A stretch of 64,000 bases of DNA from Tubiluchus corallicola (taxonomy: Eukaryota; Priapulida; Priapulimorpha; Priapulimorphida; Tubiluchidae), in assembly GCA_030141605.1 (NCBI GenBank), contig JAQGDQ010000825.1, forward strand, positions 27,227-91,226, written 5' to 3'. Below are positions 11,831 to 23,494 of the stretch, piece after piece; the stretch's first letter is position 1; every line of letters begins with the position of its first letter. The notes beneath the pieces were generated by a model, which made no database searches, was not told the origin of the DNA, and saw only the letters and a program-made list of their open reading frames with translations. Position numbers and translations under genes: made by a program.

Positions 11831-11978
11831 AGAATATCATTTAGTATTTCGTGTCCAAAGCTTGTGACTGCTCAAGAAATGGGCTTTGCTTGTAAAAAAC
11901 AACATTAAAAATTGAAGCAAAGGCCATTTCTTGAGCAGTCACAAGCTTTGGACACGAAATACTAAATGATATTCTTTA
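11828..11978. repeat. Hairpin B: 63-bp inverted repeat with the same loop as hairpin A
   Basis: Left arm 11828-11890 pairs with right arm 11916-11978 with one mismatch. The arm sequence is unrelated to hairpin A, but the loop begins with the same 20 nt, TTGTAAAAAACAACATTAAA, found in A. The loop can itself fold (TTGT/ACAA). Confidence 0.93.
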
Positions 11979-12082
11979 GAGAATGATCAATAGCCACATC
12001 GAACCACAGTCGCGTGACTCAAGTCTTCGCTAGCACTTGGTGAGTGCTTGGTAATATGTCTGGTAATGGTCTGATCTAAGAC

Positions 12083-12547
12083 CAGGGTGCATAAGATTAT
12101 GGATATGTATAAAATAAATAAAATAGCTTATTTTATGGATTTTTGAAATTTTGTTTTATGGATATCAATAAAATAAGAAATAGACTATATCTGGAATGAG
12201 ATGCGCAGGGGGAAATCAATTAAAAAGGAAAAACAGGAGTACTTGAAACGTGTTTTTAAACACGCAGAACTTTATATCACTTCAAATTTAATCAAATTTT
12301 ACGAGACAATGGCTGGGTAAAACAGCAAATCCGGAAATGCGCTTTTGTTGGTTTGTTTTCTTTCTCTTTCTCTCCTTCTAACGTTCGTTTTCAGTGTTGC
12401 CAATGCTTACATCTCGTTACTTTGTACAAAAAATCACAAAAAAAATATTTTTTTATTTTATGCATTTCTTATTTTATGGATTTTTCAAATTTTATTTTAT
12501 GGATTTTTGGTCTCATTTTATGGATATCCATAATCTTATGCAGCCTG
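12083..12547. mobile_element. hAT-type MITE with perfect 8-bp target duplication
   Basis: Inverted termini CAGGGTGCATAAGATTATGG and the complement of GATTATGCAGCCTG bound a 465-bp AT-rich body rich in TTTTATGGAT motifs. Identical 8-bp duplications TCTAAGAC flank it (12075-12082 and 12548-12555). There is no transposase frame. Confidence 0.92.
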
Positions 12548-12555
12548 TCTAAGAC

Positions 12556-13840
12556 GCATCTACTGTACAAACACTGACTTAGCTGCGCATGTATGCTTAC
12601 AAATATCTACATTTACCGCCAGTGCACTCAGCGATAGCTCAGCAGACTGTTTGCGACGAGGACAACCGGTCAAGGTATCAACGGATCAAAGGTTGCTTGT
12701 TAGTTTACACGAGCCAAGGTAAATTGAACTTCTCGGACTGTTGCTACAGGCTGATAAATCGGCAATCCCATCAAGCGACGAATACATCTGGGTTAGAAAC
12801 CTCGTTTACAAAAGTAACAAAAAAAGTCCAAGTAAGAGTTCAATAATTGGTGAATGAAACTGACCAAGGCGAGTATTGAACCCAGCGGCAACCGACCAAG
12901 TTCGGAGTCGCTTAGCTTCAATCGCAAAAGCACGCCCGCCGTGACTACTCGGTTATGAAACCCGCTATTAACAATGTCGAAAGAAACTTAGACACCTCAT
13001 ACGAGTCTTAAACTGAAGAACTTAAATCATGCCCCTGCCTTGACAAAAAAATGCCAGTTTTGCCCATGATTTGCGTCATATCAATTCCCAGAATTATTAA
13101 AATGCACAACATCAGTGGCTTCATCAAGCGTAATTTGCAGTGAGCTGTGCTTCGCAGATGCAATGCACGAAATGTTGTGTAGAGAAATCAATACATCATG
13201 ACTGGGCTCTGAGTACAACGAACCAAGAACTTGCCTTGGGTTCTACTGTACGTTGACTACATGCATGGCAGCAATATAAAATCTCGTGCTAAATACCATA
13301 ATAAACCGACGCCACAGTGCCAGTGTAAAGTGCAAATGCAGTAATGGAATATTTCGCGTTCATAGCAAAACTGTCAGTTACTTTAAATGCTATAACTAAA
13401 TGGTAAAGACAGACAACAGTGTATGAATTTCGTTTACACCCCGATGCTACAACTTTTTTGCTTTCAATCATACTCAACCTATCTCCTGCTTATGTTTAGG
13501 TACGCGCTTAAACAAAATTTTCTTGTGACATGTCAATAAACTTACTACTAGTAGAAATAATTGATGTTTTAAATGTTTTTAATAAGTCTTAAATGATTTC
13601 CATTTAGCGAACACGGTATTTTTGTCCAACACGGCATGCCGTGTGCGCTTAACAGTTTAACCTTGCCAACAGCATGAACCATTGTAATGATAAACATACA
13701 GTATCCGCCTCATGTGGCATGTGATGAATGCTGTATCCGTAACTAGGCTGTATCTTGTATCTACGCATATACTGTATACTGCAGTTTACAAGTAGTGCTT
13801 AATATTATACTGTACCACGTTATTTTAATATTAAACTTAC
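12556..13840. other. No gene recognised downstream of the candidate exon at 13841
   Basis: This would be the first intron of the candidate minus-strand gene beginning at 14144, if that gene is real. A patch at 12590-12800 has raised GC, but no frame in it resembles a known protein. I looked for a bZIP basic region here and did not see one. Confidence 0.4.
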
Positions 13841-14144
13841 CCGTCGTAGGAGCGGATGTGGTAGTAGGATCAGTGTTGAACTGAAACGCAGACGTTGACC
13901 TATGGTTGCTCGGTCCGGTACCCGCTGTCGCTGGAGTTGTCAACTTATCCTCGACAAGCGTCGGCGTTATAGCCGTAAACGTCGGTGTCGACAGCGGCCC
14001 GTTCTTGTACGAATCCAGATTAACGGCTAGGTGTTGGTCAGCTAAAGCTACCTTAGAAAGTGTGTGCAGTCCATCCATAATCATAACTGCCCGCTTTTTG
14101 TCACCGTTATAAAATCCATAAAATAAAGACGCTGTGTTGATCAT
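13841..14144 (-). CDS. Candidate 5' coding exon of an unidentified gene (partial)
   Basis: An open frame from ATG at 14144 runs 101 codons to a strong donor (GG|GTAAGT, exon end 13841, phase 1). Base composition is clearly richer in GC than the surroundings, and CRE-like motifs lie upstream at 14420-14445. The encoded segment is Ser/Thr/Pro-rich after residue 50. Residues around PTFTAIT, and an N-terminal LFYGFYNGD patch, faintly resemble the amino end of FOS-family proteins. No bZIP exon was found in the window, so this is only a hint. Internal ATGs at codons 21 and 23 could also be starts. It may be a 5' exon of some other gene. Confidence 0.35.
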
Positions 14145-14422
14145 TTAACAAAATACCACAATATAAACAATAAATAAAAACTTGTCGATGCGTGGGTGTG
14201 CAGTTGTATTTACCGCATCTCTTGCACGTGCGATATCTTATCCGTTTACCTCAAAATGTCAGCCAAGTTATGCGCTCTAAGCCGACTCGACTTATATGAA
14301 TGAACCACAACTATTACTCTCTTGGATTTTGTGAATGAAACTCTGACGTAGCGCCTTCCAAATATGGTATAGGGGCCGCGGACGAGCCAATCAGCTTGCA
14401 GCTGCTGTTAGCTACGTCGTGG

Positions 14423-14441
14423 TGACGTACGCGTGACGTCG
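14423..14441. promoter_or_regulatory. CRE-like motif cluster upstream of the candidate exon
   Basis: TGACGT (14423-14428) and TGACGTCG (14434-14441) lie in a CpG-containing stretch with further ACGT tetramers on both sides, about 280 bp upstream of the ATG at 14144. The placement fits a promoter for that minus-strand candidate gene. Confidence 0.4.
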
Positions 14442-15540
14442 TACGTCTGAAGTGCCGCTTCATTCACTTGAATGCGTAACTATACAGAATGCAGTGATCA
14501 ATATACGGTAGTAGTTTGGAAAACGCGTATTTCTCGTAATTTCGCGCGGGGTACTTCTATATAGAAGTGCGTTACGTACAGCTACAGAAACCACGTAAAA
14601 ACAAACAAAATGACGAATTACATATCAAAAAATTGCAAATAAAAGCTCCCAGCTCGCTCCCCTTCCTAAGAATTTTAGAACCGGCTATGCACCACTGCAC
14701 TCAAATTATTTTGAGCTCTCCCATATATGGGCGCCGAATTTTACCGAGTATTCCCGAAGTTAAATGCGGCTTCTACGTATCACAGCGTCACGGCCGAAAA
14801 CGTTTGCAAATGCAGGGGTGCCTAATAAGGTTTCGAACAGTGACGAAGTTGCTAATGTTAGGACTTGGTGTCTTTGCTTCTGAAATGCACGTTTTACATA
14901 ACTAACATCAGTTATATAGTGGAATGAGTTTGCTACGATAAAACATTTGTACTCATACTCATTTGAGAATCATTCTGTATTCAAAAACCTGAGTTTAAAA
15001 TGATTAAAGCCTGACTTAGTCTGTTTTAAGCAAAGTTCAAAAGGCAATCATGTGACCTCGCCCCTCATTAATTAATTATTTATTTACAAACATTATTTTC
15101 CAAATTTTTAATAACTAAAAATGCAACCAACTCACAAGATTTTCCATTAAAAACTAATAAATAGCAATTAGTAATAGCGTGCTATTTAGTAGCATCACCT
15201 TTGTTTTTACAAGCAATACTAAACTGTAATAAAATGCTGTGTGTTACCATACTGAAAAATAAATACATGTATCAGATTAAAGCATAAAAATTACAATTTT
15301 AACATCAAAGTGGTGAACGTAACAATGAAACTTAGTTACTTAGATGCCTCGTTGTGTACATTAAAGATACATTAAAGATACATTAAAGATACGTATATAT
15401 TAAAGACGTCTTTACTAGCCTAAGTAATTTACATGCAATTTTATAGTTTTTGCCTTTTAAAGAACGTTTTTTATTCGACTGACGACATACACAGTTCTGT
15501 TTGTTATCGTAAAAGAAATAACAATTGGAACTTATCAATG

Positions 15541-15996
<456 letters not shown>

Positions 15997-16765
15997 CTTT
16001 TATTTATCTTCTAACACACGCACAGTTATAATACAGTTAATTTGGCAACAAAAATGTGAAGAAAGGGCAGCGAAGTATATACAGATATATATATAATTCT
16101 GTGACATAACGCAGCTCCACCGAAGTCAGATTTTGGTTTTAATTTCTCATTCTAGGACAAGCGCTGTTCAGTACACTAACAAATTCATTGATTGAACGCG
16201 GGTTCAACATACGAGAAGTTTGCCGCGGTTACACTGCATTATTGACCTACATTACACTTACTGTAGATGTGCAAGAATATCTTTCACCAGAGCTGCCATG
16301 TACTTAGTTTACTGTAGGTACAGCCAACCGAACTTCCGGCCAAACTCCAGGGTAAGGTCAGTTATTTTAACTTATCACCGCCATCGCTCCATGCAGACAT
16401 TAATACACATTCTAAACTTTATTTTGTTTTCGCTTAATTCTGTTAAAATAAAAAATGCAATTAATAAACGTAACAGAAGAAGTAGTAAACTCATGCGTTT
16501 GATTTTTTTAAAAGAGGAATGCTATAAAAAGATTCGACACAGAAAATAAAAAAAAATGATACCTGAATGAACAAGGAGACCAAAAGACGTTGAAAATAAG
16601 AAATTCATGAATTTTTTTTTGGTTTATGGTCAATGTGGTGAAAGCGAGGAATGGGACTGAGTAAACGAAGTAAATTGACTACATCTTGACGCCATTTCTG
16701 TACATGTGAAAAATGATGGGTTTAGTGGCAATTTTTGAGAAATGGCGGAAGCTTGAAACTTAAAC

Positions 16766-17035
<270 letters not shown>

Positions 17036-17036
<1 letters not shown>

Positions 17037-17400
17037 AAATCTTTATTTGCCATTTTAAAAACATTGATCATCATAATAAAAGACAGACAATCAGTGTTAG
17101 TTCATATAAAAACATACACTGTTCTGGGCAAATGCGTCTGGTGCAAGCTAAACTATAAGTGCAACTAGAAATTCAAAAATAAAATATAAACTAGTTTAGT
17201 AAGGTCTAGGAAAAATGAAATTATGATTTGAGTTAGTATCATCGTGTTCGTATGTCGGATATTCAAAACGAGTCATTAAATGTTTTTTTTTAAATTTAGA
17301 CTTGAATATTGATAAAGAGCTGCTGTGTTTTAGTGATGTCGGTAATGAATTCCAAAGTTGTATTGCTTCACTCAATACACTCAGAACTTCACTCTTTCCA
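17036..17400 (-). mobile_element. LINE family A 3' end, copy 2
   Basis: The 3' untranslated block (for example CAATCAGTGTTAGTT near 17088 and CAAATGCGTC near 17130) and the degraded carboxy-terminal coding part (GAATTCCAAAGT near 17347) match 1500-1830. The frame is broken, so only a relic remains. Its tail is the trinucleotide tract at 16766-17036. Confidence 0.7.
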
Positions 17401-18764
17401 TACCATCTGATTGTTAATACAATTTTCTCTACAGAGGACTTATCTTCACTAATAATATTTCAAAATTGTGGAGTCTTTTAATGTGCAGTCTCGCACATTG
17501 TGGAGGCTTTTAATATGCAGTTTCCCCACTTTGCAGAGGCTTTTAATTCGCTGTTTCGCACAATGTGCGTTTATGATTAGCAAAACTCGTCGTTGGTTCT
17601 CGGTAATTATGTTTGGTCAATTTAGTTAGAATTTGCTTTGACATTTTTTTATTAAAACAGCTTAATTCTGCTGTCACACTGTATACATTTATGTACAGCA
17701 TTGAATTTTGAAAAATTGATTTCGTTTCCGTATCATTTCGTGTGTTTAGGGCTTCGCGCATATAACAGTCTCAGCACGGCAGCGTGTGTAATTATTATCA
17801 ATTACAACTGCACAATTTTTGTGGCATCTGTAGCGTGTAATGTTTCAAAACGTGTGCAAACAAGCTTAATTAATGCACACAATATTTAAATATTTGAATT
17901 TTCCTAGTACGCTAACATTTTTCATCTGTGGTGACTGTCCAGCGCCCAGTCCGCAATGCGTACTTAAATTCGGCTTACGTACACACCCCTTCGCAAAAAT
18001 GTTGTGACCCAGATTTACGAGTGATGTCATATAAACCGCCAAAGAATGTAGCTGCTTAGTCATTTCCGGCTGTAAAAAAGAAGTCTCTCTGTTACCATTG
18101 ATCACGATCAAAGCGCCGATCAGCAGTATTCGTTATTTGCCAACGTAGATAACGAAGAGAGTAAAAAGGTTATTCTGAGTAATTTAGCTGTGGTATCATT
18201 TTGGCCGGCATAATTCTGCGTCATAATTGTTGAGAAACATCATATTATAACAGAGTAACTGTATTTACCGACTTTTAAATGAAAAAAATGAGGATTTTTT
18301 ATTGTTTCTGTCATATTTTTTGTTTTGTACGTTCACAAAAGTTTATGTTCATTTATTTTTAGAGAGTAGCACATAGATTAAGCATTGAGGCGTTCACTGT
18401 AATGTATTTTTGTAAAATATCTACTGTTAAGATAAGTTTCATTTGTTTGACTTAAAACTTTTTAAAATTAATGTTAAATAATATCCAAGCGTATGGCTCG
18501 ACATAATTATAATTTGGACTCATTGCAAAAAATTCTTATCTACTTTTATCCGCATACGAGTTTTCACTGTACAACGCATAAGCAGCGTCCTCTCTTGGCA
18601 TTTTTGTAAAGATCCTGACTAGGGTTTGCCCCTACCAGGCCTTATGTCCCACCATAAAACTGTTTTATATATCAATAAAGCGTTACATAAAGTCCTTGTA
18701 TTAAAACAGTCTGGAAATCACAATAAAGACGTGTGAATTGAACCCCGGTCTCGAAACTCTTGGT

Positions 18765-19049
18765 TTTGAATCGACAATATTTGAGCATCATCGGATAAGC
18801 TTCACAAGAATGCGTCTTCAGTCACATAGGCTGGGGATAGAAACGGGTAGATGGGCGAGACAGCCAAGGGAAAATAGGTTATGTTCTCGTGGGGACATTC
18901 AAACTGAGAAACACGTTATACAGACACGCCCCCTAACATCAAATATTAGAAACCGCTACGACAATGTAAACTTTGCTGATTTAACTCACTTCTTTGAGCA
19001 CACTAATTGTTATATAATATGTTATGAAATTTTGCAACTTTCATGCTGA
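18765..19049 (+). mobile_element. LINE C-terminal fragment
   Basis: The plus-strand frame reads RMRLQSHRLGIETGRWARQP, then a CSRGDIQTEKHVI segment and RPLTSNIR. This is the carboxy-terminal block of non-LTR retrotransposon polyproteins (IETGRW-R-PRE-R-C, then a E-H--- -C/R-PL signature). The usual second cysteine is changed, and no reverse transcriptase is attached, so it is a 5'-truncated relic of a family different from A. Confidence 0.65.
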
Positions 19050-19689
19050 TGTACCTTGTATGCATAACACTGTTTTTAATGCAATAACCTTGAGTATGAA
19101 ATGTACGTAAAGTGACAATCTGAACTAAAATCACTAATGTGTCGATTGTGGCATTGACCTCGTTCTTCGTGTATACATGTGACTTGTTTTAGTCAATAAA
19201 CTACATACATTCATACATACGTTAGACGTAGAAACTAGTACATACATAGTGTGTTGGACACGGCAAAACGGCAACGACAAAATATCAGTTGATGATACTG
19301 TTAACAAGACATAAGGAAAGGGGGTCATGGAAATAGACAAAATTAACACATGTGTCCTTTTCGCTGTGATATATTTACATGTACCATTTTACCTACGTTC
19401 ATAACGTTTGAGCCCCCCCCCTGCGAAATGAAGCCAGTGGGATCTTATCACTCCAACCTTTTAAAATAGTAATTTAGTATTAGTTAAATAAGTAGTTACA
19501 ATCAAGAGCTAATTTTCTTCTGTCAAAATCCCGTTTTTACTTTGACTAAAGGATACAAAGAACAAAAAAGGCAGGAGCTCAAGCCCCCTAGCCTTCCCCA
19601 TGTTAACGCGCTGGATAGATGCCCAGACCTCTAACACAGAAAAATAAGCTACGCATGTCTAAATGCCTATTGTTTGAAGCTTCCAATAC

Positions 19690-19935
19690 TTGAGCAAAAT
19701 AACGTGCGTTCAAATAACCAATGTGTCCAGACCGACTTGTGTCTAAATGGACTGTATGTGCCCAAATACATAGCTTGTATGCAAGTTACGTGTGTCCAAG
19801 TGTCTCTCCAAAGTCCCTATATGTACTCAAAGGTAAGTGTGTTCAAATTACTGTGTGCCCAAAGTACCTTGAGTCCAAATGACCAATGTGTCTCAAGTAC
19901 TTTGTGTCCAAATGTCTGTACACCTAATGTAAACG
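19690..19935 (+). repeat. Degenerate GTGTCCAAAT-type short tandem repeat
   Basis: A loose series of about a dozen units of roughly 18-22 bp, each around TGTGTCCAAATG or TGTGCCCAAAT. Divergence between units is high, so this is an old minisatellite. The chance frames over it should not be taken as coding. Confidence 0.6.
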
Positions 19936-19959
19936 TAATTGAAGTTGGTAGAACATATT

Positions 19960-21640
19960 GATGATAGATTGATTTTATTCGTTCGGGAAACTGAAAGTAT
20001 TTTGCCGTAGTAGCCAAGTTATTTGTACTTGAATTGAATCTCTTGGTCTATAAAACAATTTTGCGTTTGTACTCAAGAAATGACACTATAGACACGAAGT
20101 AGTTACTAAACATAATGGCCAGTATAGACTGAAAGTGCCATAAACAACAGCTTGTAAGAATTGCAAAACGTATTAAATAATATGGAAATTGTTGATTCTG
20201 AATATAAAGGTGACTCTTGTGCCCAACCTGTGCAGCACACGGTACTTGACACGGCAGTATATAAGAATGTTTGCCACATATTTTACATTTTTGCGTGAGT
20301 ATAAGTAAATAAAGCTTACATGGTACGACAGTTTTGAGGGATCGTCCCTTTTTATTGAGCCTCTCATTTATAAAAGTTTTAGTAATACAAGATTAAAGTT
20401 TATACTTCTGCCACACACAGTATATTGAACAAATCAGAATACGTTATCATTTTCCTTACGATTTTACTGCTAACATTATGGTTGTTGCCGGTACGATTGT
20501 TTGTCATTGTTGTAGGTGGAGGAAGCGGAGGCATCATTGTTGTAGGAGTGTGCAAGTGTCATTGTTGCTGTACTTCATAGTATGAAACAGATCTGTGTTT
20601 CTGAATAAGCTATTAATTGCTAGCAATAATATGGGCACCATGTAGCATGATTTTTTAATACTGTGCTTTAATTGTATCCCTAACTAAGTGTAGTACGAAG
20701 TATTTTGCAGTTTACATTTTCATACTTTTGCATCGTGTCTCTGCTGAACTTCTTTCTAATTCATTTCTTTTCTCTATCTCTGTCTATTATTTTATCTCAA
20801 CTACTCCCTGATTTCCTATAATTCTCTCTCTTCTAAATTAAGTCGTTTTTTCACTTTTCATGGTGATCTTACAAGCTTTGCTTCTTGACCACCATGCAGC
20901 ATCTATTTCTTGTTGACAAACTATTATGTAGTTTAGTAAATATGTTAGTATACTTCTGTTAAATTTTTGTAATTACATTTGGAATTTTTTCCCTAACTAT
21001 ATCATGCTATAGTACACTAATGTAGTTCTGTTACAATTATTGTAACTATATTTCATTTTCTAGTTACAGGGCATAATAGTTTAAGATAATAATGCAAATT
21101 GTAATGTAAAAATACATGCTGAAGTGATAATAAATTACAATTACATTTACAATTACAAGTATTTAGTAAGGTTTGAAAGGCGAAGTGAGGTTTTGCAGAA
21201 CAATGCTTCACGTTTGTTCCTGCTTTTCATTTAAAAGACGGGAATTAAGTAGCGTTCATGTAGCACGCGATGCGCTTTGGGGGGTGCGGAATAGATATAA
21301 TCAGTTTATATTGTTTTCAATGCAGCCTGCGTACGCGTTATTCTTTTTCTTCAGCTATTTCCTTTGAATTCTTTCCGCAGGCTGTTCCGCAATGGAAAAC
21401 GCATCCGTATGCTGCGTAAACTCCATTTTAAATTGGAGAAGTTGGTAAAAAAAACAAAAAAAAAATCTGTTGCTTTGCCTTGCTAAACAGCCATTTCATT
21501 TATTTACCAATGGCGCAAGTAATTTTAACATTTTCTTTTGTTTGAAGGCAAAAAGAAATCTGTTTACATATGTGAAAATTTGCAAAAAATATAATTAGGA
21601 AATGATTTTGAAATGTCGAGATGATCAATAACACTGAAGA
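19960..21640. other. AT-rich stretch without recognisable gene
   Basis: I see only short frames, one GGAGG/TTGTTG-rich patch near 20500-20570 and simple A/T runs. Nothing supports a gene. Confidence 0.5.
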
Positions 21641-21649
21641 TACGTGCGT

Positions 21650-22075
21650 GTACGTCTCTATTACAGTTCATTGTGTACAAGTAAATACATATGGAATTCA
21701 ATTGCTCCAGCTATTAAAAATGCCAACTCGCTGTCCGTATTTAAAAAAAATATAAATTAAACTTACTTGAAACATATAACTGATCACTCAATCATGATTT
21801 GTTGTTTTTCATTTTCAAAAACTTCCCCTCTAGTATAATAATATTTTTATTACTTCCCACCCGTATTTATATTTATATATATTGTAATATTGTATCTGTA
21901 TATATTGTAATTTTTTTCGTAACTAATTCTAGTGGCCTACCATAAGCTAGCTTCTTAGGCCTCTAGTGCAGTATTCATGAATTGTATCATATTTTTGTAT
22001 TAACAAAACCTGATTATCGTGCATATGTAATGTAATGTATATGTTTATTGCGAAATAAATCTATTAAAAAAACAA
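21650..22075 (+). mobile_element. LINE 3' end with terminal poly(A)-like tail
   Basis: From 21695 the plus strand encodes WNSIAPAIKNANSLSVFKKN followed by two residues and a stop, the standard carboxy-terminal tail of CR1/Jockey-like LINE proteins. About 300 bp of 3' untranslated sequence follows, ending in GAAATAAATCTATTAAAAAA. The rest of the element is absent. Confidence 0.65.
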
Positions 22076-22267
22076 GCAGACTTATAAGCTTTAATAATAT
22101 CAACTTTTTAAACGGTAACAATCTATTTTAGAAATTTTGAAGCTTTTAGAGCAGCCAGCTTCACAGCAGTGCATGCATATTTCTTTTGCATGCACAAAAA
22201 TACATCTGGAAATTGCGGGAAAGCTAAAACGTTGAAATTACTCGCATCAGTTCATGATTGAAAGTTT

Positions 22268-22727
22268 CAGGGGTGTGCAAATTATCTGACTAGCCGGGCC
22301 ACATTAAACTTTCCTGCAATTCCTGCGGGCCGCAGGCAGTTTGATCAAGGAGCCAAGTACAGTAAGGTCTAATAAGGATTTTTTGCATCTGACCTGCGTA
22401 CATCATTACTACTACACTCAAGAAACTATTTTAGAAGTTATTAAAATTTATATTACAAAGCATATATTTCTACTTTCAGGACAGATAGTGGTAATTTCAT
22501 TACAATGCATATTAGTAATGTGTATCACACAGTCTGTGTAGTACAGTGACATTAAGCTACAACCGTCTTGTTAAGGGTTAATGGCATCCGATCTAGTAGA
22601 AAAAACTACCCGCACTATCTTTAGGATCGTGGCACGGACTTCAACTGGATACACTCAATTAATCGCCCGGGCCGCACTTTCATTAGGTTGACAAATCTTT
22701 TCGCGGGCCGCAATTTGCACACCCCTG
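22268..22727. mobile_element. hAT-type MITE
   Basis: Inverted termini CAGGGGTGTGCAAATT and AATTTGCACACCCCTG bound 460 bp, and subterminal GCGGGCCGCA and GGGCCGCA motifs recur. Flanks carry a near-duplicate ATTGAAAG/ATTGAAAC, offset by three bases on the left. No transposase is present. Confidence 0.85.
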
Positions 22728-22739
22728 ATTGAAACGCAA

Positions 22740-23494
22740 TCTTTAAAGCAAGCGTCAGTTGTGCGTTGATGCGTCGTAAGCATTCTCACACAATAAACTT
22801 TGGTTTTGACGCCAATAATTGACGTCATATACTGTCGAATAAAAGCTGATCAATAGTAACTATGGCAACAAAACGCCGCTATTAAGCAAACGCGTTCAAG
22901 CTGCCTTCTTCAGGTCAGTGTAACTGTAACTTGGTAAGCAATTATCAGCAGAATATCAACACAGTGAATCTTACGCAACAAGTATAAGGAAAAAGTGGAT
23001 TAGAAATTTGAAATAACAATGCTCAGTAGGTAAATAGACGTGATTCACTAAAATTTAGTTGAAAAATGGCTATTTACGATTTTGCTGGAATTCTTTGCCC
23101 CTCAAATTTCACCATATCAAGTCGCTTGATAGTTTAAACAAGTCAGGAAACGTACTTTTTAATTTAGCATTGTTTTTATTATTTTACTAATTTTTTATGT
23201 TTTCATGATTTTTCCTTTTTTTCAATGTACTTTTAAGTCAATTAATGTCCTTGGTCTCTTACGTTTAATATATTTTAAGAAATAATTTTTTTAGTAATTT
23301 TGATGATGTTTTACTTGTAAAATGCATTTGATCATCACCTAAAATGCATTAAAAATATTCAATTATTAATAATTAATAAGAATGTAGAATTTATTAGACA
23401 AGAATTTGGGACATGTACGTAGATGAAGACAATCTGTTTTTACATTGTGCTGCCGTCTAGTGGCAGTGTATGCAAGTTTCTGTAGAAAAGCAAG
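22740..23494. other. Upstream region of NRBF2
   Basis: This is AT-rich, with no CpG-rich core and no clear TATA box near the start codon at 23495. Transcription probably starts within 23400-23490, but no motif fixes the position. Confidence 0.4.
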
